This document shows positions 1-8,750 of a DNA stretch of 10,178 nucleotides, piece by piece (within the stretch, counting starts at the first letter, position 1; every line of letters begins with the position of its first letter). The DNA is taken from assembly GCA_001931875.2 (NCBI GenBank), contig MSJH02000683.1, positions 1 through 10,178 of the forward strand. Direction: 5' to 3'. The position numbers were made by a program, and so were the translations under genes. The notes beneath the pieces were generated by a model, which worked only from the letters and a program-made list of their open reading frames with translations, had not been told where the DNA came from and made no database searches. The DNA is from Byssochlamys sp. IMV 00236. Lineage: Eukaryota > Ascomycota > Eurotiomycetes > Eurotiales > Thermoascaceae.

Positions 1-1
<1 letters not shown>

Positions 2-33
<32 letters not shown>
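2..33. repeat. Poly(A) tract, 32 A residues
   Basis: An uninterrupted run of 32 A follows the first base of the window. It could be a simple homopolymer, the 3' tail of a retroposed element lying to the left, or an artefact at a contig edge. Nothing in the window distinguishes these. Confidence 0.9.
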
Positions 34-35
<2 letters not shown>

Positions 36-413
36 GGTTTACACAGTAAGTCCAGCTACTATATGCACTAAACCACTATAGGACAATTTGACGACGATTT
101 GCACCAGCCAGCCACTATGTTAACCTACTGTGGTATTCTAAAAATAATGAAAGGCTATGGATGCAGCGATAAGTCGTATGCAAAAGTAATCAATTTCTTT
201 TAATCAGTGCAATCAAAAACGATAACTAAAAGCAATAGTTTTCTTATTTTTTGTTATTCTGCAACGTCTTTTGCATTCATATCTTTTCCCCCCCTCTTTT
301 TCCTTTTTAAAAACATTTTACTTTAAATAAACCCTTGAAGGATAAGAACAGAAGAAAACAATCATGATTTTTATTTGACTATTTCTTTTTTTTCTTTTCT
401 TTTTCTTTTCGTT
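34..413. other. Non-coding 3' flank of the C2-PH gene
   Basis: No convincing reading frame on either strand. The stretch is AT-rich and contains an 8-bp inverted repeat (AGTGGTTT at 33-40, AAACCACT at 70-77). A long T/C-rich tract at about 381-411 reads as A/G-rich just after the stop codon of the minus-strand gene. Confidence 0.6.
370..375 (-). promoter_or_regulatory. Candidate polyadenylation signal AATAAA
   Basis: AATAAA on the minus strand, about 40 nt after the TAA stop at 416-414 of the C2-PH gene. Position and sequence fit a eukaryotic poly(A) signal, but the hexamer is common in AT-rich DNA. Confidence 0.35.
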
Positions 414-2038
414 TTACCACAAAAATTTCGTAGGAATAAACATTGCCTTGTCGTGTCGATCGAATCGAGTAGCATTGAAGCAATCATCATATCTATACTC
501 TTTTATCAACCCAGCTATAGCTGTGAATGCGTCTTCCCATTCCTTTGAGCTTTTTGCATTATCAGGCAAAATATACATTCTATATTCAAGGACGTCACTA
601 ACAACTTCGCTTTCATCCAACACATGTTCATTAAACTGTAAGGCAAGACCAAGGGATCCAACATCAACAAGACGCTCATCATCGTCAACAGGTGGATGGA
701 ATACACTTTGTATAGAACTGAGAGAGATTTCACAAACAGGTTTACGTCTCTAATATATATGTATATATTGGATCAGGCCCCTTGTTTGATTATATATCTT
801 GTTTTTTTACCTCTTTGTACTCAAAATCATACAACATAAAGCAAGAAGGAGTTAGTCTAGCCCAGTAACGAGTCCATCTCTAAGAAAAGCATGAATATAA
901 AAGAGCACGCCATACATATATTTTACTTACCGGAATGATCTTTCCTTTTGTGTAAACAGTAATATACCCTTCATACAGTTGGCTATCATCTAATAAGGTC
1001 ATAACATTCGGACTAATAAAGGTTCCATAAACAACAAGAACTTGATATTGACCGTCATCAGTTTCATTATTCTTCAACATAATTCGCTCAATTTTCTTTT
1101 CCTTTGGATTTAAACCGACATGAAAATCAAACGATCCAAGGCAAATCTCTGGTTTTTTAAAATGTGAACTGATGGATCCTAGGAGAGATTTTGTTCTTGA
1201 AGTGATTGAGAGTGTAATCTGTGATTCCTTATAGAGATCACTATCCAAAAAGAAAATAGGATGAGTTGATTATAAGATAATGTAGTAAATGCCATACATG
1301 ATATAAGTCTCATCCAGTGTCGCTTTAGTCCCGACCTTGCCGCACTTTTGACTTTGGATATAAGAACCATAGAATGCTTCATCATCCATTGTGATTTTTG
1401 GTTTAATATAGCATGCTATCCGAATATTATAAACAAGGGCTCATAAAATGATCATAGAGAGACTACTTACGCTTTGATGTGTAAGAATTGCTCAATTCCA
1501 AAACTAATCTATTTACTTTAGTGCATGTAAATGGATGACTCTATATTGTCAATTACCTCTTATATAAAAGCTTCCCTTCGCTTTAGGCTTTTGACGGTGA
1601 CCGAGGTAATTAACCCTACTGAATAGATGAGTAACCAGATAAAACTATGTATGGTACTTACGCATTCACATAATGAGGTTTACGAAGCACAATAGACCTA
1701 GGATAGTTTGCCAACGGGTTGGACCTACCCACCTCGACTGATTCAGACACGATCCATTCATATTTATCCTCGGGTAGCTGATCCAATGTCTCGCATGGAC
1801 CATTATAGTGTATAATTGGCTCATTCGGCTGTTTACGCCTTGGATGCTGAATGAATGATTTAAGTCTTTTCTTTGACAATGACAGTGAAGGTAAGAGTGA
1901 CCTGTTGACTCTTTGAGTTGAACTACTACGAGCAATGGTTGATGATCCGGCATCCTCTTCATCATCTTCCTTCAAGTGTGGTTTATCCATAAGCAATGTA
2001 TTGCTGGACTCTATCAGGACTGGATTACTAATTATCAT
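414..2038 (-). CDS. Anillin/Mid/Bud4-like protein with C2-like and PH domains (7 exons)
   Basis: Exons joined by hand: 2038-1662, 1618-1557, 1503-1471, 1415-1298, 1240-931, 879-811 and 749-414. The six introns (43-61 nt) have GT...AG borders and keep one frame, giving about 434 residues. Residues 1-125 are polar, with an acidic KEDDEEDAG stretch and basic Ser-rich segments. From about 139 (GSFYIRVLELS) to 270 runs a beta-rich, C2-like region resembling an anillin-homology region. A PH domain follows at about 287-400: GYITVYTKGKIIP, then RWTRYWARL and MLYDFEYKE, ending in a helix with the signature Trp (KEWEDAF, W394). Family members organise septins and the contractile ring at the cell cortex. 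This protein is much shorter than animal anillin and lacks a long N-terminal arm. The start is uncertain: ATG at 2101, 2038 and 1990 are in frame, and 2038 was preferred because it follows a pyrimidine-rich leader. The domain calls are firmer than the family name. Confidence 0.72.
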
Positions 2039-2112
2039 CCTATAATTATATAATAAAGAAAGAAAAGAAGAAAAGAAATATAAACTGTCTTTTTTTTGCA
2101 TAAATCCATCAT

Positions 2113-2120
2113 TGGCGCCA
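2113..2120. promoter_or_regulatory. TGGCGCCA palindrome, possible E2F/MBF-like site
   Basis: A perfect 8-bp GC palindrome lies in the 107-bp gap between the stop of the mitochondrial-protein gene (2146) and the start of the C2-PH gene (2038). With its flank, the plus strand reads ATTGGCGCC, one base from the E2F-type consensus TTTSSCGC. A cell-cycle role is inferred only from this resemblance and from the predicted function of the downstream gene. Confidence 0.3.
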
Positions 2121-2145
2121 TAATGAAAAACTTCCGGAGCATTTT

Positions 2146-3431
2146 TTACAATTTTTTATTATTTTTTATATGGTCTTTATACCAAATAGGCTCTAACCTT
2201 TCCAATTCAACAAGCTCTTTTTCAACCCTGTTCATAATATCTTGTCTTATCTCTTTTACACTCATCAGTTTAGCTCCCTTTCCGATGCCAAGTAGTTTTT
2301 TATCTTCATCCATGTTTTCTATACTAGCAAGCATACTCTTCCTTGACCATACTTTAAACAACTGTTGTAAATATTCCTTATTTCTCTCTTGATACTCTGT
2401 AATATTTTGAACTCGATCATCATCCCAATTGACATTCTCTGTCACTTGAAATTTTCCAACAACCTTGTCTATATATCCCTTTACCAATTGCTCAAGGGGA
2501 TTATTAGGACCCTGATGCCATAATCTCTCTGTCACATCCAAATTGATCCACGATCCATTATTAATCCACTGATACACTCCACTCTTTTCTGGCTGCCATT
2601 GATAGATCGCTGGGTCATCGGTTTCTCCACTCACAACAATCGTCTTGGCTGTTTCCGTATCCTTCTCGTTTGCTGTAAATTGAGCAATATAAACTGGCCA
2701 GTAGATAGGATAAGCTGCTTGAAAGAGTACCTGAGCATTATTTATCGTAAATTCAGCCATATTTGCAACGTTGACTTTGTGGCCTTCGAGTGCACTAGAT
2801 GCTCTGTCACCAATGTCTTTCAAGGGGTCTACAGAGAAGGGTATCACTTCTATATCATCTTTTTCAATGAGATCCTTTGTAAAGGGCACAAGTGTCAATG
2901 GCTTTTTAGCTGGTTTCAAAAATGCGAGATAGCACATTGGATCCCACGTATGTCCTGGCCAAAAACAATCAAAGCCGATAGCGAGTGTCTGACGTGGTGG
3001 GCCCAAAAGGGCTTGAATTGTCTTGCTAGGCTTTGTTTCTGTTAACTCTGGTTTAATGTCTGCTGAAATAGCCATATCATAATACCAGATAGGTACATAT
3101 GCCTTTCTTACTTGAAAGGATGATACAGTGTTGCCTACTTGAGGTAACTTTTTTGTAAACATCTATTTCATCAGGTTAAACAAACGTAGGGTCAACACTA
3201 AGACAAGTATGCTATGCTTACACTCATCATCATTCTAAAAAGACCAAAGAAAGCATGTTGGTTCATGTAAGAGGCTATATTAATCACCTGTTCCAACTTG
3301 TCTTCTTGTAATTTGAAAGGTAGTGCACATATCTTGTTTGGCTGCTTTATTTCAGTAGAGTAATATCGACTTGCTCTCGTCTGTAACACTGCTCTTCTCG
3401 CAGTAGTATTAGCAACACAGACTCGTAACAT
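2146..3431 (-). CDS. Conserved-looking protein of unknown family, probably mitochondrial (2 exons)
   Basis: Exon 1 is 3431-3222 (70 codons), the intron 3221-3163 (59 nt, GTAAGC...TAG), and exon 2 is 3162-2146; the join is phase 0 and gives 408 residues. The N-terminus starts MLRVCVANTTARRAVLQTRA, continues RYYSTE, is rich in Arg and Ser/Thr, and has no acidic residue before about residue 27, so it reads as a mitochondrial presequence cleaved near residues 23-25. The body is soluble-looking and rich in Trp/Tyr, with clusters AYVPIWYYDM, FDCFWPGHTWDPMCYLAF and YPIYWPVYIAQFT. The last 90 residues are charged and probably helical (EYQERNKEYLQQLFKVW onward), ending in a Lys-rich tail. I do not recognise the family. 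An in-frame ATG at 3479 would add 16 residues (MDQHDVF...), but the internal ATG gives the cleaner targeting sequence. Upstream lies only 152 bp to the F-BAR gene stop. Confidence 0.8.
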
Positions 3432-3460
3432 AAGAAAAAAAATAAAAGAGTAATGTAAAA

Positions 3461-3468
3461 AGACGTCA
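3461..3468 (-). promoter_or_regulatory. CRE-like TGACGTCT upstream of the mitochondrial-protein gene
   Basis: Seven of eight bases match the ATF/CREB palindrome TGACGTCA, about 30 bp before the preferred ATG at 3431. It may lie in the 5' leader rather than the promoter, so its role is uncertain. Confidence 0.25.
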
Positions 3469-3566
3469 TGTTGATCCAAGAATCTGCGGAGTCTCGATTA
3501 CTGTCATTTTTTGGACAAGACGCATCAACTGCGACAATGCAAAAAGTAAACATGGAGAAAAGGTTG

Positions 3567-3572
3567 TTTATT
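3567..3572 (-). promoter_or_regulatory. Candidate polyadenylation signal AATAAA
   Basis: AATAAA on the minus strand, 12 nt after the TAG stop (3586-3584) of the F-BAR/SH3 gene and inside the 152-bp gap before the next gene. The position is plausible for a compact fungal 3' end. Confidence 0.35.
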
Positions 3573-3583
3573 TTTAAGTTTAT

Positions 3584-6479
3584 CTATGAACGAAACGCTG
3601 TTTCAATAAAGTTACTAGGAATAAGTCCTGTTTGGATGATCTTTGCACTGACTTTATCTAATAAACTTGCTTCCCACCAGCCTTGTTCATCATCTCCCTT
3701 GGATATAATTCCAAGCAGATCACCTTGCTTGAATGATATTTCACCTTCATCAGCTCCTTCGTAGTCATATAATGCGATAGCTACATATAGAAATATATAA
3801 GTAGTTTGATAATTTGATTAATGATTTACTTTACCAAAGTCTATAAATTGTTCTCTATTTTCTGGTGGTATCGTTGACATGCCATTATTATTTTTCTTCA
3901 GGTTGTAGAAATTTTGTACGAATCCTTCCCTTGAACGAACAGAAGCTAACGATGCTGAAGACCCTGATGATATAGTATCTGCGTTATTCACTGAACGGCG
4001 TCGGTAATGTCCTAATTTATTGCCATTTCTTAACATGCGTTCATGGATCATTTGCGCTGTAGGTGTATTCGAGGTTGACATGGATTTGGTTGGCATAACG
4101 TCATTTAAACCATTTGCTCCGGATTTTGAAGAGGATGATAGAGAATTAAATGGGTCATACAAGTCTCCCATATTGTTACTAGACATTGTTGAGGATGAAT
4201 AAGACGTGTTGTTTGAATTTCTTGAGGGACTTATTCGTTGTGAAATGTTTCCTACACTATTATCAGCCGTGCTCATGCGTCGACTGGACTGTGAGTCAAA
4301 ATATGAGCCTCTCCATCTGTCTTGCAACAGGCTAGGTGAGGATGCTGATGCAGTTGGCCTGATATTTGGTTGTCTATAGTGGTTGCGGTGTGTAGTATCT
4401 AATTCTCGCAACATATTGTCCAACTCTCTTGCTGCTGCGTCCTGCTCTATACCTGTTGTGTCTTGGGTTTCAGTGCTATCTGAGGATATTGTTCTTTTAA
4501 CAGCATCTATAGATGATGTTTTGTACAGTGGCTTGTTATCCTCCTGTTGTTCTGTAGAGGGTCGCTCATCATTCAAGAATGAAACTCTTCGTCGTGTCGT
4601 ATTCAGCCCTTTCTTTAGCAAAATAGAAGAGAATGACTCATCTCTCTTTAACTTTGCATCTGCAGCTTGCTTCCTATAGGTAGCTGCTAATTTACTAATC
4701 TTTTCGTCCGAGGTAGATTGGTTGCCTTGCCCGACTTCTATAGGTTCACTATTTTTCTCTTCCTTCGCTTTTATGACTACTGGTGATGCTTGGTCCTTTT
4801 CCGTTGATTGAGACAATGGCTTGGAATACATAGTGTCTTCTTTTTCTTGACTTACGACATTCTCTTTTTTCTCTTCTTTTATCTCGTTTTCTTCTTCTGA
4901 CTCTGTTTCAGTTACGTATTCATACTCTTCATCATCATCACTATCATCAGATCCATACACTTCCATTTTTCCCACCATTAGGATCTTGGGACTATCTGTA
5001 TCAGGTTCCTGTTCTACTAATGCCACTGTGCTATCAATGGATGTAGTGGTTACAGTCGTATGTTCAACGACAATTTTATCAGGCACTGGCTGAACTTCTG
5101 ATTTTTTCTCTTCAACATTTTTCACCAGCTCGTGATCCTCAGTATCACTATGCTCTTCATGATCAATTGTATTATGAAATGTACTCTTCGTTTCTTCTTC
5201 CTTTCCAAGGTTTACTTCTTGATATGCATGGAGCTTGATATAATCCATTGGTGCTGATACACATTAGTTATTATACCATAAAGTGTTGATTATATATACT
5301 TACATGGAACAATATGAGTAGACCTGTTCTCATTCACAAAATCAGTAAGGTCTTGCATTACATCCACATCCTCTACTTTAACATTTACTCTTTCATAAGC
5401 CTAATAACAACATTCAAAACCTATTATTATAGTCATTCTTTTAATGTTATTTACCTGTATTTCATTTTCTAAGCATCCGACCATAAGGTTTGTATAGTTT
5501 GAAATATTTGTCTTGAAGAACTGTATTCTTTCTTGCTCCAGTCTTTCGAAAGTCTACAAAGTAGGTAAATAAAGGCATTTTAGTACTTTGTTTCTACCTA
5601 CATCACACGTATTCTTCCACTCGTTATTCCATTCTTCAACAATTTTGGTCAGGTCATTTAATCCCTCATCATATACACTTTCTGTAGATAGTGTTAATAA
5701 ACGTTAATTGATGAGTGTTTTACTTACTAAGCTTTTCTACAGTTGCCTGTGCTGTTTTGAATGCGGCCTGCTTTTCTTCTTCGGTTGATTTTCCTTCTAC
5801 AAGGATATTTGCTTTTTCAATCTCTTGATTATGTCGCTTATGTGCCTATAATAGTGTTAAGAGACAAAGTGTATGATATCGAATGCATTTACCCTGCGCA
5901 CAAAATGAACTTGAAGCTGTCTATTATTGTACAGCTTTTGAATGGAACTCTGAAGCTATAGGCAAGAATAAGAATATATGTATTTGACAGGCAAAAAGAT
6001 AAAGATAAACTCACCTCCTTTCTGACAGCCTTTTGTTTATTGATAAGTTTCGCCAGTGGTGTGGTAATACCATCGCGTAAATGACATGATAGTTGTATAT
6101 GTGACTCCGCAATTGATTGGAATTCGACTTGCATCGTGTCTAATGCTACTTTAGTTTTACCATTTTCTGTAGACGATGCCTTTTGTTTTTGGGCAATTTG
6201 TAATAGTGTCTTTCCATACTCTTCTTCCAGTAGTGCTCTTTTACATAAATAAGTTGGGTGTGTGGAGTGTGGTATCAAATAATTTACCTTGCTTCATATG
6301 CATTTTTTAACCTTTCACAAGTCTGTTTAGCACCACGCATACGTTCTAATAAAATAGTTATGCCATTCTTTTCAAGGCTTTCCTGCATGGACTGTCAGTT
6401 GCAACCTTTTTATGCCATACAAATAACGACGTACCCAAAAGTTATCTGAAAAGTGAGTAGAGTTAATATCTGTAGTCAT
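3584..6479 (-). CDS. F-BAR and SH3 domain protein, Cdc15/Imp2/Hof1-like (10 exons)
   Basis: Exons: 6479-6435, 6382-6288, 6237-6015, 5955-5893, 5845-5728, 5681-5602, 5553-5455, 5400-5304, 5253-3835 and 3780-3584. The nine introns (46-59 nt) are GT...AG and keep one frame, giving 811 residues. The F-BAR domain covers about residues 10-260: NFWESLEKNGITILLERM opens it, then EARALLEEEYGKTLLQIAQ and long charged helices with EEWNNEWKNTCDTFERLEQERIQFF split across two joins. Residues about 275-745 look disordered, with an acidic patch near 374-405 and Arg-directed Ser sites (RRRVSF, RRMS, RRRSV). The SH3 domain spans about 748-808: ALYDYEGADEGEISFKQGD, then the WW pair in DDEQGWWEASL, and GLIPSNFIE. 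Such proteins bend or bind membrane and recruit formins and actin regulators to the division site. The donor at 3834 (GTAAAG) is fixed because a GT four bases further on breaks the SH3 frame. Bzz1-type proteins also have F-BAR and SH3, but the long linker and single SH3 favour the Cdc15/Hof1 class. Confidence 0.88.
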
Positions 6480-6837
6480 GTTGTTCAAGAAAGAAGAAGA
6501 AATAGAGAAGGTGTGAAAAGGAAACAATTACCCTCCTTTCAATAGACAGCTTTGGTTATTGTTATTATTATCTGACAAAAACGGAAATTGACTGTAAAAT
6601 CAATACGAGCCTATGTAGCACACACGCACACATATACAGTCCGCTGGTGGATATTGTCGGTTACAAAAAAAGTTATTGTTGATCAAATATGAACAATAAA
6701 AGAAAAAGATGCCGCTAGGTTTAAATCATAGTACTTAACCATATTTCAATTAATAGAATCATATAGTGTTTCGGTTCTCGTAACATTTCAGTTGATTTGT
6801 AGCTAGAATTTGTAGATACTTTATTCAATGAAAAGCT
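6480..6837. other. Intergenic region between the F-BAR gene and the transposase relic
   Basis: No supportable gene. The first 60 bases read as a pyrimidine-rich leader on the minus strand (TTCTTCTTTCTTG before the ATG at 6479) and probably hold the F-BAR gene 5' leader and promoter. A CA-rich run lies at about 6620-6638. A perfect 8-bp inverted repeat (TTATTGTT at 6673-6680, AACAATAA at 6692-6699) could form a weak hairpin. Confidence 0.5.
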
Positions 6838-7591
6838 TTATAATGGAGTTCGTTTATAGCAATTTATAATTTGACGTTTGGAATGAAGGCAAAAGCTATA
6901 AAGATCACTAAAACGAACGTCATTATATGCATCACCATTTCTAGAAGATAATGTCTCTTCTTTCATCATTTTTCCTTTCACTGAAACCCAGGACTGTTCA
7001 ATAGGGTTTAACTCAGGCGAGTAAGGGGGGAGATACATTACTCTATAATCTCTAACTTCAATTTTTCGAATCATCGGTTTTGACTTATGGATCCTAGCAT
7101 TATCCACCACTAAATAACTATTCTTTAAAGATTCATCCTCATCCATAATATCAAGGAGCTCATTGACAAACTTTATGAAATGGGTAGTAATAGTACCTTT
7201 TGGAGCTGGTTTTACATCAACTGCACTGGTGTCATCCTCCTGAGTTCCTTCGTCGTCGTTAGTCTCAGCTACACCCCATTTCTTTCCACTGTTATTCTTT
7301 CTCTTCTTTTTGTCAACAGTGTCTAATTCAGATTCGGTAGGGGGGTAGTTTCGAAACGACATGAAGCACTGTAGATAAATGGATGGCTCCAATAATCGTG
7401 TGAGAAGTTACTCTTGTTTTCGCAGCCTTAACCACAGCGTGAGTTCCAGCTGGTGATCTAGCTAGTTATTGTTTCAAGTACAATAGGTCTGTAATTTTTG
7501 TTAAGACACTTTCCATGGGATCATAAACTCTTTCCTCATGCTCATCGAAAAGATTGCCCATTCCATCTTTGAAATAAAAAGTATTTGCCAT
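6838..7591 (-). pseudogene. Broken Tc1/mariner-type DDE transposase
   Basis: Three blocks of one transposase are visible. Block 1 starts at ATG 7591 (MANTFYFKDGMG) and stops at TAA 7468-7466 after 41 codons. Block 2 continues in the same frame after the stop: ARSPAGTHAVV, then KTRVTSHTIIGAIHLSTVLHV, the strand region that follows the first catalytic Asp in DDE_3-type transposases. Block 3 is in another frame to TAA 6840-6838 and carries the second Asp (YLVVDNARIHKS), YLPPYSPELNPIEQSW with the third acidic residue, and a C-terminal FCLHSKRQIINCYK tail. The segment that should hold the helix-turn-helix and first catalytic Asp is missing between blocks 1 and 2, so the gene is internally deleted and inactive. 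A Lys-rich then acidic insert (KKKRKNNSGKK, DDEGTQEDD) sits before the second Asp. No clear terminal inverted repeats were found. Confidence 0.8.
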
Positions 7592-8454
7592 TACAGAGAT
7601 CTCAAAAGTTTGAAAAAAGAAAAAAAAGAAGTATTTATTAAGAAAATCCTTTTAAGAACGAGATATATACAGTAGTTGGCAGTTGGAAAAAATCTAATTG
7701 CCGGCTAGTACTTGGTTTTTTTTTTTTTTTCGAATTCTTGAGATTCATATACTTCCTCCCATCATTCAGTAAAATAGTTACAGCTACATGCCTTCCTCTA
7801 AAGTTCTTGAGGGCCATCATGAGTAGTATTGGCATTATAAATATATAATGATACCGAGTGGTCCAATAGATATTGGATATGGTGATGATAACAACCAATG
7901 TTTGATATCTTTCTTTGGTTCGCCTTTCTATTTTGGGCTGCAAAACCTGTCAATGAGTTAATACCCTTTAGTTGCTTAGCTTGCGAACTTGATTGTTTCT
8001 ATAGTTGGCCATAAAAACACTTGATCTCCCAGATTGATAGTGCCAGGTTTGAATAATTCTACATTTCCTCTTGATCAGATTCAAGTTGTTTTTCTTTTTT
8101 CCTCGTTTAATGGACATGACATGAAATCCCATCTGTTACGAATTACACGGTAGGCATTTTATTCTTATACATTAGTAATTCACACAACTCTTCCAAACTA
8201 TGATTAGGTTTTTAGGCAATACATTTTATATCAACAAACTCTTGTGTCCTATAACTTCAACTTTATTGATAAATACATTTGAATTTTAGTAATGATGTAG
8301 GAATATGCAGGTATTGTTGATCATAATAAAGTTACTGTATTTTTATTAATTATTGACATTAATTTTATAAAATGTTGTCATAAAATAAAAAAATTATTTG
8401 CGTAAAAAGACGACAAAGAAAAATATGTTTGAATAAAACGACATCATGTCAAAA
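7592..8454. other. AT-rich gene-free stretch with probable transposon debris
   Basis: No complete gene. It includes a T tract at about 7716-7732. A 101-codon minus-strand frame (7943-7638) has low-complexity Lys tracts and no recognisable domain, although its stretch LKNFRGRHVAVTILLNDGR is not obviously random. A possible integrase scrap lies at 8074-7976. The part from about 8160 to 8420 is very AT-rich and shows nothing coding. Confidence 0.5.
7976..8074 (-). pseudogene. Possible decayed integrase C-terminal fragment of an LTR retroelement
   Basis: A short open stretch of 32 codons ending in TAA encodes ELFKPGTINLGDQVFLW. A GDxV-type motif followed by hydrophobic residues is typical of the beta-barrel C-terminal domain of Ty3/Gypsy-type integrases. 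After the stop, a different frame continues with KQLKG, a weak match to the usual K-x-W-x-G-P region. The piece is very short and could be chance. Confidence 0.3.
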
Positions 8455-8472
8455 GAGAGAGAGAGAGAGAGA
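8455..8472. repeat. (GA)9 microsatellite
   Basis: Nine perfect GA units inside an A/G-rich plus-strand context. Confidence 0.9.
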
Positions 8473-8571
8473 TAATGAGTTTATATGTAGAAAAAAGAGA
8501 GAAACATATGTTAGTATTAGAGCATATATCCTAATATTAGTCTTACTTACCACCGAAGTGCATTCTGGGGA

Positions 8572-8589
8572 GGGTAGCGATAACTACCC
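8572..8589. other. GC-rich hairpin (GGGTAG, 6-nt loop, CTACCC)
   Basis: Perfect 6-bp arms at 8572-8577 and 8584-8589 flank a CGATAA loop, in otherwise AT-rich DNA and just before a 15-base A tract. There is no T run characteristic of a polymerase III terminator beside it. Its function is unknown. Confidence 0.4.
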
Positions 8590-8603
8590 AGGATTGTTTA
8601 AAC

Positions 8604-8750
8604 AAAAAAAAAAAAAAAGGAACGGAGGGCAGAGAGAACCCAGAGCACAAGAAGAGGCAATTGGGAGAACGCTCCAGATATACACGCCAGAGAGCAAAAA
8701 GGGCGGGACAAGCGAGTCAGAGCAAGGACCATGAGGACAGGCTAGTTTTG
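8604..8750. other. A15 tract followed by a purine-rich, GC-richer island
   Basis: An A tract at 8604-8618 is followed by about 130 bases strongly biased to A and G on the plus strand, and visibly richer in GC than their surroundings. Open frames across it (plus 8429-8734, minus 8796-8584) have low-complexity translations and no domain, so I do not call a gene. It may be a repeat, an untranslated exon or a foreign segment. Confidence 0.4.

Noticed and set aside
448..753. 101-codon plus-strand frame opposite the PH domain
   Set aside because: It lies antisense to the well-supported last exon of the C2-PH gene and has no domain of its own.
2599..3045. 148-codon plus-strand frame
   Set aside because: It is a shadow of exon 2 of the mitochondrial-protein gene on the other strand. 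Its composition is Cys/Trp-rich, as expected of an antisense frame.
5761..5961. 66-codon plus-strand frame with a hydrophobic start resembling a signal peptide
   Set aside because: It is antisense across two F-BAR exons and an intron. The minus-strand exons join cleanly into a known domain.
6730..7712. AGTACT at 6730-6735 and 7707-7712 as candidate terminal inverted repeats of the transposase relic
   Set aside because: AGTACT is itself a palindrome, and the similarity inward is too weak (scattered CC and AATTA only) to call terminal repeats.
6674..8323. 12-bp direct repeat TATTGTTGATCA at 6674-6685 and 8312-8323 flanking the transposase relic
   Set aside because: One short AT-rich match over 10 kb can arise by chance, and neither copy sits at a recognisable element end.
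8429..8734. 101-codon plus-strand frame over the GA repeat and purine island
   Set aside because: The translation is dominated by repeat-derived Arg/Glu/Lys and has no recognisable domain or start context.
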